The notes under the pieces: generated by a model
The model's input: the letters and a program-made list of their open reading frames with translations, nothing else
Database searches by the model: none
What the model was told of the DNA's origin: nothing
Made by a program: the position numbers and the translations under genes
Shown: positions 7,727 through 16,082 of the stretch, piece after piece
Position numbering within the stretch: the stretch's first letter is position 1
Layout: each line of letters starts with the position of its first letter
Origin: JBBPZK01 sp965219175
Lineage (GTDB): Bacteria > Actinomycetota > Rubrobacteria > Rubrobacterales > Rubrobacteraceae
DNA: 64,000 nucleotides
NCBI GenBank assembly: GCA_965219175.1
Contig: CBDCNI010000001.1
Coordinates: 2,232,001-2,296,000, forward strand
Direction of reading: 5' to 3'

Positions 7727-9532
7727 TCACATACTCCGGTGCTTGCGGGCGGTGATCTCACGTATACGGGTCGTGTCGGCTTTGGGCTTGCGATCGTAGG
7801 TGAGGAGGCCATTTGTCTCCTGCTCTACGTCGGTGAGTTGCGTGTAGCAGAAGCCTTGTACGGGCTCGCTTTGCAGTAGGGCTTCGATCAGTGATTCGTA
7901 GCGTTCCAGAAACTCTTCTGGATCCGAGACGGTGCGGTAGCCCCATCCCCCACCGTGGGTATCGAAGGCAATGCCGCCGAACTCGGTTATGAGGATCGGC
8001 TCACCCCGGTAACCGTGACCCGGAACGTAGATCGGACGATTAGCAGGCTGCGCTGCAACACTAGACTCCGGGGTTGCGTAGCTGTTCGTTAGGTTCTCCG
8101 CGTCGTGGTAATTGTGGATAGTGCATAGGTCGGTCAAAGCGTGCTCCCAGCCGTCGTTTGAGACTACTAGCCGGGTGGAATCCAGGGAACGCGTAAGATG
8201 GTAGAGTGCGAGGAGGTGATCTCTCTGCCTCTGGTCCGTGGCGAGTTCCGGTACACCCCAACTCTCATTCATCGGGACCCAGGCTACTATGCACGGATGA
8301 TTGTAGTCGCGCCGGACGGCTTCCTGCCACTCCTGGGTGATGCGCCGGACATAGTCGGCGGAGTACGCGTAGGCGTTCGCCATCTCACCCCAGACCAGGA
8401 AACCTAAAGTGTCGGCCCAATAGAGCCAGCGCGGGTCTTCGACCTTCTGGTGCTTGCGCGCGCCGTTGAAGCCCATCTCCTTGGCGAGCTCTACGTCCCG
8501 GCGGAGGTCGTCGTCGGTCGGGGCTGTCAAGATACCTTCGGGGAAGTAGCCCTGATCCAGGACGAGTCGCTGGTAGTAAGGACGATTGTTGAGATAGACT
8601 TTGCCGTCGCGGATTTCGATCTTCCGCATACCGAAGTAGCTCTCGACGGTGTCGAGCAACCTGCCATTGGCGTCGAGCAGTTCGATCTTGAGGTCGTAGA
8701 GACGCGGATTTTCGGGACTCCACAGAGCGAGGCCGGGACGTTCGACGATGTGGGACGTATCCGGTGCAGCGCCGCGCGCGAGCAGTGGTAACCGGCGATC
8801 CACGATCGTGGATCGCGCCGAGATGGTGTCGTCGAGTATTCGTTGTCCGTCCAGATCCACGACAGCCCGCAATTTCATGCCGGGCTCGAAACCCTCGATC
8901 TCGATTTCGGCGTCCACAGAGGCAGCATCCACGTCTGGGGTAAGTTTCAGGGAGGCGAGCCGGCTGCGGTTTACGGGTTCCAGCCACACGGTCTGCCAGA
9001 TCCCGGTGGTGCGAGTGTAGAAGATCCCCTCTGACTCTTCTTTCCAATACTGCTTGCCACGCGGGATAGTTACGTCCCTGGAGGGGTCTTGCGCCCGCAC
9101 GACGATAACGTTCTCCCCATCTCCCAGAGTGTGGGTTACGTCCGCTGAGAACGGCGTGTGTCCACCCTCGTGCTCCGCCACCAGCCCACCGTTGACCCAG
9201 ACGGTAGCCCGATAGTCAACGGCCCCGAAGTGGATCAGGAGCCGCTCATCCCTGACAGATGCATGCTCGAAAGTTCGAGAGTACCAGACGACGTCGTGGA
9301 AATCCGTCTCCCCGATACCGGAGAGCTTCGACTGGTAACAGAACGGCACGGTGATGCTCCGGTCGAACGGAGAGCCCCCGTTCTGGAGAGCTTCCGCCCC
9401 TAGCAGTTGCCAGCCTTTGGAAAGGCCCACATCGTGGTCGTCGAAGGCGAAGCGCCACTCACCGTTGAGGTTGGTCCACTCATCGCGCCTGAACTGTGGA
9501 CGGGGGTACTCGGAGCGAGGTGTTTCGGTCAT
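7727..9532 (-). CDS. Glycoside hydrolase family 2 enzyme (beta-galactosidase/beta-glucuronidase-like)
   Basis: A 601-residue cytosolic exo-glycosidase without a signal peptide. The N-terminal jelly-roll sugar-binding domain begins at NLNGEWRFAFDD and contains VWVNGGLVAEHEGGHTPFS. The TIM-barrel active site carries the acid/base in VAWVPMNESWG and the nucleophile in ILITEFGGIAF. The protein is shorter than classical LacZ and closer to the compact GH2 lineage. It is the last gene of the arabinose-type locus, 26 nt after the GH51 gene. It may cleave beta-galactosyl or beta-arabinopyranosyl ends from imported oligosaccharides; the actual sugar cannot be decided here. Confidence 0.92.
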   Translation of the reverse strand: MTETPRSEYPRPQFRRDEWTNLNGEWRFAFDDHDVGLSKGWQLLGAEALQNGGSPFDRSITVPFCYQSKLSGIGETDFHDVVWYSRTFEHASVRDERLLIHFGAVDYRATVWVNGGLVAEHEGGHTPFSADVTHTLGDGENVIVVRAQDPSRDVTIPRGKQYWKEESEGIFYTRTTGIWQTVWLEPVNRSRLASLKLTPDVDAASVDAEIEIEGFEPGMKLRAVVDLDGQRILDDTISARSTIVDRRLPLLARGAAPDTSHIVERPGLALWSPENPRLYDLKIELLDANGRLLDTVESYFGMRKIEIRDGKVYLNNRPYYQRLVLDQGYFPEGILTAPTDDDLRRDVELAKEMGFNGARKHQKVEDPRWLYWADTLGFLVWGEMANAYAYSADYVRRITQEWQEAVRRDYNHPCIVAWVPMNESWGVPELATDQRQRDHLLALYHLTRSLDSTRLVVSNDGWEHALTDLCTIHNYHDAENLTNSYATPESSVAAQPANRPIYVPGHGYRGEPILITEFGGIAFDTHGGGWGYRTVSDPEEFLERYESLIEALLQSEPVQGFCYTQLTDVEQETNGLLTYDRKPKADTTRIREITARKHRSM

Positions 9533-9558
9533 TCAGTGTCTCCGTTTCTATTGTCGAA

Positions 9559-11037
9559 CTATCTGATCCGCGCGCGCAGAACCGTGACGGAACACGCCGG
9601 AAAATCGTGCTCGAAGGAGCTTCCCGCCATATCCACGGAACGTTCCTTCACCCCGATCGGCTGCTCCTCGAAAGAGTTGATCGCATCCGGTGACGGTCCC
9701 GTAACCTCGTAGACGGCAGCTTCTCCCTCGAAACCAGCGTCGGTGAGTTGTATTGTGGTGGACACTACGTTCTCCGGGTCGCGGTTCACTACGAAGAGGG
9801 CCACCTCACGCCGGGATTCATCACAGGTCGCCGATACGTCGAGCACGTCGAACGGTCCCATATCCGAGACGCGGTGAGGCCAGGAAGAGGACTCTTCTTC
9901 TTTGGCGAGGTCGTGCGTCTCACAGTCCACGAAGGCGTCGAGTACCGTTTCTTGGGCGTGTTCGGCGTAGAGTCTCAAGGGATGGTAAATCGTCTGGAGG
10001 AACAGGCCATCCTCGCTGGTGACGATCGGGGCTATAACGTTGACCATCTGGGCGAGGTTGGCGATCTTGACCGTCTCGCAGCGTCGGGAGAAGATGTTCA
10101 AATAAGTGGCGACGGCCAGCGCGTCCGAGAGGTTGTAGCGTTCCTCCAGGCCGGAGGTCTCGTCCCGCTCCCGGAACCAGACGTTCCACTCGTCGTAAGC
10201 GACGTGGATGGGATGTTCGATGCTCCTCTCGTACCGGGCGCGCTCTATGGTTGCTTTTGTAACGCCGAGCGCGCGATCCGCCTGATGAGGAGCGAGGACG
10301 TTCGACCAGTAGTCGTCGCTGCCCGTGTAGATGTGGATGCTGTGGAAGTCCACGAAGGGAGCTAGACCTTCGATCACTACCCGGTCCCAGTCCGTAAGGC
10401 CGCTCAGGCCGCAACCTACGAGCTGGATGCTCGGATCCGTCCACTTCATCACCTTCGCGAACTCACGGGCCTTTCGCACGTATTCCTCGGCGGTGAGAGC
10501 CCCGATCTGCCACTCTCCGTACATCTCGTTGCCGAGCCCCCAGTACTTAACGTTGTAGGGCTCCTCGTGGCCGTTTTCGCGGCGCAGGTTCGCCCAGTAC
10601 GTGTCACCAGTTCCATTGCAGTACTCGACCCAACCCTGCGCCTCATCCATGGTGCCGGTGCCCATGTTCACACAGATGTACGGCTCCGCGTCGAGCAGAC
10701 GACAATACTCGATGAACTCGTCGGTTCCGAAGCGGTTCGACTCTTCCGAGAACCACGCAAGCTCCGTCTTCCGGGGACGCTCCTCGCGAGGCCCGATCCC
10801 ATCCGTCCAATGATAGCCACTGACGAAGTTGCCGCCCGGCCAGCGCAGGATGGGAATCCGGAGCCTCTCCGCAGCCTCCAGAACATCGCGCCGGAAGCCA
10901 TGCTCATCGCTCAAGGATGAGTCCTCATCGAAGACGCCACCGTAGATGCAGCGCCCCAGGTGTTCGGTGAAACCGCCAAATACGCGCCGGTCCAACTTCC
11001 CGACCTTGCGATCGAGGTCTATCTTGATCTTCGCCAA
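9559..11037 (-). CDS. Alpha-L-arabinofuranosidase, GH51
   Basis: Removes terminal alpha-L-arabinofuranosyl residues from imported arabino-oligosaccharides in the cytosol. The 492 residues show the family start FGGFTEHLGRCIYGGVFDE, followed by LRWPGGNFVSGYHW. The acid/base glutamate is in KYWGLGNEMYG and the nucleophile in VAYDEWNVWF. A C-terminal beta-sandwich closes the protein, as expected. It lies 4 nt after the stop of the LacI regulator gene, so regulator and enzyme share a transcript. This matches AbfA-type enzymes. Confidence 0.95.
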   Translation of the reverse strand: MAKIKIDLDRKVGKLDRRVFGGFTEHLGRCIYGGVFDEDSSLSDEHGFRRDVLEAAERLRIPILRWPGGNFVSGYHWTDGIGPREERPRKTELAWFSEESNRFGTDEFIEYCRLLDAEPYICVNMGTGTMDEAQGWVEYCNGTGDTYWANLRRENGHEEPYNVKYWGLGNEMYGEWQIGALTAEEYVRKAREFAKVMKWTDPSIQLVGCGLSGLTDWDRVVIEGLAPFVDFHSIHIYTGSDDYWSNVLAPHQADRALGVTKATIERARYERSIEHPIHVAYDEWNVWFRERDETSGLEERYNLSDALAVATYLNIFSRRCETVKIANLAQMVNVIAPIVTSEDGLFLQTIYHPLRLYAEHAQETVLDAFVDCETHDLAKEEESSSWPHRVSDMGPFDVLDVSATCDESRREVALFVVNRDPENVVSTTIQLTDAGFEGEAAVYEVTGPSPDAINSFEEQPIGVKERSVDMAGSSFEHDFPACSVTVLRARIR

Positions 11038-11041
11038 ACCG

Positions 11042-12085
11042 TTATTCCTTTCGGGTAGAGGAGATACTCATTGCATTTGCTCCGCCTCCACAGGAGGAGC
11101 GCTGCACGAGATGGACCGGAAGCAGGGTACGCTTGGGCGGCTCTTGGCCGCTGTTCTCGATCATGTCGAGCAGCAACCGCGCGGCCGTTTCACCCGTCTC
11201 GTAGAATGGCACGTGAACGGTGGTCAGCGGCGGGATGGTGTGTGCCGCGAGAGGGATGTCGTCGCAACCGACCACCGCGCAGTCCTCCGGCACGGAGAGT
11301 CCCCGGTCGTGAAGCGCAGAGAGAACACCAAGCGCCATCGTGTCGTTCTGGGAGAAGATCGCGGTTATATCCGGCGAGCGGTCCAATAATCGCATCGTCG
11401 CCCGGTATCCACCCTCCGGCTCCCAGTCTCCCGCTTCCACGAGGTCCGAGTCGAAGGCAACGCCCGCTCTTTCGAGAGCCATCTTATAACCCTTCAAACG
11501 GCTAAAGGTGACCCGCCGGTCTTCGTCGCCCCGGACGGTGGCTATACGTTGGTGGCCCAGCTTCAGTAAGTGGTCGGTCGCCAGGAAGCCGGTCCGGGCG
11601 TGATCTGAACCGACGAGAGGGATACCGCCACCGGGAATGCGATGGATGCTAACCGTGGGAACAGAACCGCGCAGCAACTCGCCGGCGCGGGCGTCGTTTT
11701 CGAGTTGCGGGGCGGCCATCAGGATGCCGTCCACGCGCCGCTCCAGCAGGATACGCAGGTAACGCCCGGCGTCGGAGCCCTTCTCGTCCAGGCTCCCGAT
11801 AAGTACGCCGTGTCCCCGGCGGCGCGCCTCACGCTCAGCCCCGACCACAAACCGGGCGAGGATATAGTCGCTAAGGTCGCTGGCTACGATCCCTATGGTA
11901 GAGGTGCTCTGGGTGACAAGGCTCCGCGCGAGCGCGTTCGGCACGTAGCCGAGCTCGCCGGCAGCCTCCAGGATGCGCTCCCTGGTCTCTGTCGAAACGG
12001 TTCCCTTGCCGTTCAGAACCTTACCGACGGTCTGGAAGCTCACCCCGGAGCGCGAGGCAACGTCGCGCAACGACACGTCCGCCAA
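11042..12085 (-). CDS. LacI-family transcriptional regulator of the arabinose-type locus
   Basis: A DNA-binding repressor of about 347 residues. The N-terminal helix-turn-helix reads VSLRDVASRSGVSFQTVGKV, followed by the hinge region LGYVPNALARSL and a periplasmic-binding-protein-like sensor domain. I place the start at TTG 12085, which has an AGGAGAGGGGA ribosome site. The open frame runs on upstream to 12742, but that part only shadows the permease gene. A perfect 14-bp palindrome at 15344-15357 is the best candidate operator. The effector is probably an arabinose-containing sugar, inferred from its neighbours. Confidence 0.93.
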   Translation of the reverse strand: MADVSLRDVASRSGVSFQTVGKVLNGKGTVSTETRERILEAAGELGYVPNALARSLVTQSTSTIGIVASDLSDYILARFVVGAEREARRRGHGVLIGSLDEKGSDAGRYLRILLERRVDGILMAAPQLENDARAGELLRGSVPTVSIHRIPGGGIPLVGSDHARTGFLATDHLLKLGHQRIATVRGDEDRRVTFSRLKGYKMALERAGVAFDSDLVEAGDWEPEGGYRATMRLLDRSPDITAIFSQNDTMALGVLSALHDRGLSVPEDCAVVGCDDIPLAAHTIPPLTTVHVPFYETGETAARLLLDMIENSGQEPPKRTLLPVHLVQRSSCGGGANAMSISSTRKE

Positions 12086-12120
12086 CCTGTCTTCCCCTCT
12101 CCTTATATCCGCGGCTTCTT

Positions 12121-13020
12121 CTAGCCCTTCAGGCCCGTGTTGGCGATGCCCTCGACGATCTGGCGCTGGAAGAACATAAAGACTATCAGGAGCGGCAACC
12201 CGCCGATAACGGCTGCGGCCATGATCTGGGCGTAGTGGATGCCGTAGGCGCTCTGCACCGTTGCGAGGCCGAGCGGGATGGTCATCATGTCCGTGCTCGT
12301 GATCAGAACCAAAGGCAGTATGAAGAAGTTCCACGAGAGCACGAAGGTAAAGATGCCGACCGCCGCCATCGCGGGCCTCGCGAGCGGCAGCCAGATCTGC
12401 CAGTAGATCCTGAGCCGGCTCGCCCCATCGACCAGCGCCGAATCCTCGAGCTCCTGCGGGATGCCGTCGAAGAACTGCTTGAGGATGAACAACGCCAACG
12501 GAGAGGCGATCTGGGGAAGTATTATACCCTGGTAGGTGTTGATGAAACCGAACGCCTGCATCTCCGAAAATAGCGGGATGATGAGCATCTGCGGCGGGAC
12601 CATCAGCCCCGCGAGTATCACCCAGAACAGTATCCCGCGCCCCCGGAAGGGGACCCGTGAGAACGCGTAAGCCGCAAGGCTGGCGAGCACGATCACCACG
12701 GCCGTGACTATTATCGAGATGAGGGCGCTGTTGAAGAACCATCGGAGCATGCTGCTGGCGGCGAAGACCTGCCTGTACGCCTCAAGGGTGAAGGTCGAGG
12801 GGATCCAACTGATCGGCACGGCTGTCGTGTCGCTCTCGGGTTTGATCGAGGTGTCCACCGCCCAGGCCAACGGCACGAGCCATACGAGCGCCATTATGAG
12901 CAGCGCGACGAAAGCGACGGTCCTACCGATCCTGTCCCGCCGTCCCCCGGTGGAGGCTTCCTGGACGGCTGGGGTCTCTTGCTGGACGTCCGGGCCGGTT
13001 TTTTGGGTCTCTACCGCCAT
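12121..13020 (-). CDS. Carbohydrate ABC transporter permease, MalG type
   Basis: Membrane subunit of a CUT1 sugar importer, 299 residues. A proline- and glutamine-rich cytoplasmic N-terminus is followed by six predicted helices. The cytoplasmic loop EDSALVDGASRLRIYWQIWLPLARP is the EAA motif that docks the ATPase. Its start shares one base with the stop of the partner permease at 13020. No ATPase gene is present in the window, so a shared MsmK-type ATPase elsewhere is likely. The substrate is inferred from the flanking GH51 and GH127 genes. Confidence 0.93.
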   Translation of the reverse strand: MAVETQKTGPDVQQETPAVQEASTGGRRDRIGRTVAFVALLIMALVWLVPLAWAVDTSIKPESDTTAVPISWIPSTFTLEAYRQVFAASSMLRWFFNSALISIIVTAVVIVLASLAAYAFSRVPFRGRGILFWVILAGLMVPPQMLIIPLFSEMQAFGFINTYQGIILPQIASPLALFILKQFFDGIPQELEDSALVDGASRLRIYWQIWLPLARPAMAAVGIFTFVLSWNFFILPLVLITSTDMMTIPLGLATVQSAYGIHYAQIMAAAVIGGLPLLIVFMFFQRQIVEGIANTGLKG

Positions 13021-13958
13021 CAGGCCGTCTCCCTCCTATTGCTGTACATAAACCACGCCACGGACGCGGCTACGATGATAAAGAAAAACACCGTGGAGAC
13101 CGCCGAGGCGAATCCTACCCGGTAATTGGTGAAGCCCTGGTCGTAGAAGTATTCTATGACTGGCCGGGTACTGAAGTTCGGTCCTCCGTAGGTCATTATG
13201 TATATCTGGTCGAAGACTTTCAAAGATGCGAGGATCTGCAAGACGAGCACAAGGATGGTGGTGCGTTTTAGGAGCGGGATCGTGATCCAACGCGTCTGGG
13301 CCATGGGGGTCGCCCCGTCCACCGCCGCCGCATCGTACAGATCGCGCGGTATCTCCTGTAACCCCGCCAGGTAGAGCACGAAGTTGAATCCGACCGTCCA
13401 CCAGACGGTCATGATGACTATGGAGATCATGGCGACGTTCTGGTCGGTGAGCCATCCGATGTTGCCGAGCCCTATTACCCCGAGATAGCTGCTTATCAGG
13501 CCGAAGCCGGGCTGGTAGAGCCAGATCCAGATAAGGGCCGCCACCGAGACCGGCAAGATAAACGGCGCGAAGAAAGTAAACCTGAAGAACCACTGCGCGA
13601 ACCGGATGCGGTTGGTCAGCATCGCGAATACGAGCGCTATTATTACCAGCGGCGGGGTGCTCAAGATGGTGAACAAGGCCGTGTGCCACAGCGAGCTCCA
13701 GAAAGCGGGATCGCTGAACAGTTCTTTGTAGTTGGCGAGCCCCAGGAACTCAGCTCCCCCAGACCCGATCAGGCTCTTGTTGGTAAAGCTCATCTCGAAC
13801 ATGCGCAAGACGGGATATATAAGGAAGATAGCGTACGCCACTAGAAACGGGAGTACGAAACCCCATCCCGTTAGCTGATCCCGCCAGCGCGTATCCGATC
13901 CTTCGGCTTTCGCTTCGCGCTTGTTCGGAGCTTGATCTGTTCTTTCTTGTACCGCCAT
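13020..13958 (-). CDS. Carbohydrate ABC transporter permease, MalF type
   Basis: Second membrane subunit of the same importer, 312 residues. It has a short charged cytoplasmic N-terminus, six predicted helices, and an EAA loop RDLYDAAAVDGATPMAQTRWITIPLL. The start MAVQERTDQAPNK lies 30 nt after the binding-protein gene. Gene order (binding protein, MalF type, MalG type) is the usual CUT1 order. Confidence 0.93.
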   Translation of the reverse strand: MAVQERTDQAPNKREAKAEGSDTRWRDQLTGWGFVLPFLVAYAIFLIYPVLRMFEMSFTNKSLIGSGGAEFLGLANYKELFSDPAFWSSLWHTALFTILSTPPLVIIALVFAMLTNRIRFAQWFFRFTFFAPFILPVSVAALIWIWLYQPGFGLISSYLGVIGLGNIGWLTDQNVAMISIVIMTVWWTVGFNFVLYLAGLQEIPRDLYDAAAVDGATPMAQTRWITIPLLKRTTILVLVLQILASLKVFDQIYIMTYGGPNFSTRPVIEYFYDQGFTNYRVGFASAVSTVFFFIIVAASVAWFMYSNRRETA

Positions 13959-13988
13959 ACTCTGACCCCCTTCGATACCGTGGCTGCC

Positions 13989-15326
13989 CTAGAACGGCTT
14001 GGGCGTGTTGACCAGTTTCTGCATACTGGAACGGAACTGCTTGAGAGCCTGCTTGGGCGACAGACTTCCACTCATCATCGACTGGAAAACGCCCGCCTGT
14101 AGCTCCAACTGGGACCCGGCGCCACTGAACCAGGCGATCGGGTCGAGTACGGCGTACTTGGCCTCCACCGTGTAGTTGGACTGCGGCTTCAGGTTCTTGT
14201 ACTTCTTGCTCTGGACCACCGGCTGGTAGGCTGGGATGTGCCCGCCTTTCGCCCACGTCTGGCTATTCTTGAGCATGGAGCTGATGAACTCCAGCGCCCG
14301 CTTCTTGCTCTCGGGGTCCACGCCCTTGGGGATAACGAAGGAATGATGATCGGCTATGGTCTCATTGCCGCCGAACAAATTGGGGAAAGGCACCATGTTG
14401 AAGTTCATATCCGCGTCCTGGAAGGTGGTCACCTCCCACTCCCCGTTCCAATAGAAACCGGCCCGGCCGCTCTGGAATGTCGCCACCGAACCGGGGTAAT
14501 CTAGGTTGGCCGGAGCGACCTTGGCATCCAGCGTAAGGGTGGTCATAAACTCCAGCGCCTGCAGGGCTTTGTCTTCGTCTATCACCACCTCTTTCGCGTC
14601 GGGCGAAAGGACCTTACCTCCCATCTGACTGTACAGAGTGTAGAACAGACGCCAGTTGGACGACGGGTCGTTCGCCACGGACAACGACAGGCCCCAGGAG
14701 CCCGTCGCTTCCTTTGCCTTCTTGAAAGCCCGGATAGCCTCGTCCGGCCCGTTCAAGGGCTTGAGATTGCCGTCGGAGCCCAGAAGATCGGCCTTCTTTA
14801 GAACGTCCAAGTTGTAGTACTGTACGAACGGGTGGGTATCGAGCGGTATCGCGTAGATCTCCCCTTTATACTTCGCGCTGTCCAGCACTTCGGGCAGGAA
14901 CTTGTCGGGGCCGATATCGTACTGCGAGAGCTCATCCGGGTGCAGCGGCTCCAACAGTCCCGCCGGGGCGAAGCCGCCCATACGAGAAAGATGCATGACG
15001 GCGGTGTCGGGAGGACTACCACCGGCGATCGCCATCGCGAGCTTTGTGTAGTAGGGCGGTCCCCACGTAAACGTGATCGACTTGAGACCGAGGTCAGGAT
15101 GGTTCTTCCTGAACGTCGACTCCATCGTCCCCAACCGGGCGCCGTCCCCACCACCGAACAGGTTCCAGAACGTGACGACCGGTTTGCTTCCTCCTATGAG
15201 ACCCACGGAAGGAGAGCATGACGATAGCGCAAGTCCTCCCACTCCAGCCGCCGCACCGTACAGAAACCGGCGCCGACTTATAGACCTCGTACCGTGCCGC
15301 CCGAGAGGTTCACTCTGGTTGGACAT
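13989..15326 (-). CDS. Sugar-binding lipoprotein of ABC transporter (family 1 solute-binding protein)
   Basis: An extracellular receptor of the first importer, about 445 residues. ATG at 15326 follows a GAGGAAAGAGGAG ribosome site. The N-terminus has a Tat-like SRRRFLYGAAAG segment running into the lipobox LALSSC, so it is probably exported folded and lipid-anchored. The mature part has the family pattern VVTFWNLFGGGDG and, later, GRAGFYWNGEWEV. It has its own promoter (15372-15401) with a palindrome between promoter and start, so the importer genes can be induced separately from the genes upstream. Confidence 0.92.
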   Translation of the reverse strand: MSNQSEPLGRHGTRSISRRRFLYGAAAGVGGLALSSCSPSVGLIGGSKPVVTFWNLFGGGDGARLGTMESTFRKNHPDLGLKSITFTWGPPYYTKLAMAIAGGSPPDTAVMHLSRMGGFAPAGLLEPLHPDELSQYDIGPDKFLPEVLDSAKYKGEIYAIPLDTHPFVQYYNLDVLKKADLLGSDGNLKPLNGPDEAIRAFKKAKEATGSWGLSLSVANDPSSNWRLFYTLYSQMGGKVLSPDAKEVVIDEDKALQALEFMTTLTLDAKVAPANLDYPGSVATFQSGRAGFYWNGEWEVTTFQDADMNFNMVPFPNLFGGNETIADHHSFVIPKGVDPESKKRALEFISSMLKNSQTWAKGGHIPAYQPVVQSKKYKNLKPQSNYTVEAKYAVLDPIAWFSGAGSQLELQAGVFQSMMSGSLSPKQALKQFRSSMQKLVNTPKPF

Positions 15327-15343
15327 ATCTCCTCTTTCCTCAT

Positions 15344-15357
15344 GGCGAACGTTCGCC
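15344..15357. promoter_or_regulatory. 14-bp perfect palindrome, probable LacI-family operator
   Basis: GGCGAACGTTCGCC is fully self-complementary around a central AACGTT, the shape expected for a LacI-family dimer. It lies between the promoter at 15372-15401 and the start of the binding-protein gene, where bound repressor would block elongation. Confidence 0.65.
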
Positions 15358-15371
15358 TTCCACCTGAACGG

Positions 15372-15401
15372 ACTATAAACCCTGGTACGCGGGGCTGTCA
15401 A
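15372..15401 (-). promoter_or_regulatory. Sigma70 promoter for the first sugar ABC importer
   Basis: Minus-strand TTGACA and TATAGT are separated by 18 nt. Transcription would begin near 15365, just upstream of the 14-bp palindrome. Confidence 0.7.
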
Positions 15402-15428
15402 GCATTTCGTTGTGTTGGGAGTATTCCG

Positions 15429-16031
15429 CTACTTCTTGGCGACTGCTTCCACGCGCTCGAAGGCACGGTTGCAGTAGTAGTAGATCAAGTACGCCGTCAC
15501 ACTTCCGGTTAGGACCAAGGTGAGCGGTACGACGTAGGATATGGCGGCGGCGACCGCCAGGACCAACAGGCATCGAATGGTGATTCCGAGCTGGCTTATA
15601 GACAGCAGGAACGAGTTCTTGAGCACTCTTTGCCATCCGGCATCGTAGTGGACCATCACCGGGAACAGATAGAGTGAGGTGAACGTGTAGAGGAGAAGCA
15701 TAATCGCCAGCAGGGAACCAAAGACTGTTTTCGGGAGAGGCGCCATCTGGACGACAAGGTATAGGTCAAGGCCGAGCCCGAGGCCGATGAGAGTCCACAA
15801 AAGTCCAATCCCGAAGCTCTGTTTGAAGTTCTCTCGAAAGCGCTCGACGAAAGGCCCGAGGATTTCAGTATCGCCTTTCCTGACCCAGTCCCTCGTGACG
15901 CCGAACATGGCGGCCGTAGCGGGGTAAATCGTGACGACCGGCAGACACGAGACGAGCCAGATCAGGTCGAGTATCAGGAAGTTGGTGAAGACTTCCAGCC
16001 ACCGGTAAACCCTGCTGTCCAGCACGTTCAC
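15429..16031 (-). CDS. YesL family (DUF624) membrane protein
   Basis: A 200-residue membrane protein with about five predicted helices. It opens with the family pattern WLEVFTNFLILDLIWLVSCLPVVTI and has GVTRDWVRKGDTEI in the first loop. YesL/DUF624 proteins recur beside CUT1 sugar importers of plant-polysaccharide loci, but their molecular role is not settled. Here it lies between the GH127 gene and the binding protein, which fits that association. No catalytic motif is visible. Confidence 0.85.
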   Translation of the reverse strand: MNVLDSRVYRWLEVFTNFLILDLIWLVSCLPVVTIYPATAAMFGVTRDWVRKGDTEILGPFVERFRENFKQSFGIGLLWTLIGLGLGLDLYLVVQMAPLPKTVFGSLLAIMLLLYTFTSLYLFPVMVHYDAGWQRVLKNSFLLSISQLGITIRCLLVLAVAAAISYVVPLTLVLTGSVTAYLIYYYCNRAFERVEAVAKK

Positions 16032-16082
16032 ACCCCACGAACCTCGCTATCTATGCCAAAGTAGTCTACACGGCTTGAAGGT

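Noticed and set aside
12086..12742. N-terminal extension of the first LacI regulator into the permease gene
   Set aside because: The extension is a shadow of the permease frame; the helix-turn-helix begins right after TTG 12085 with a good ribosome site.
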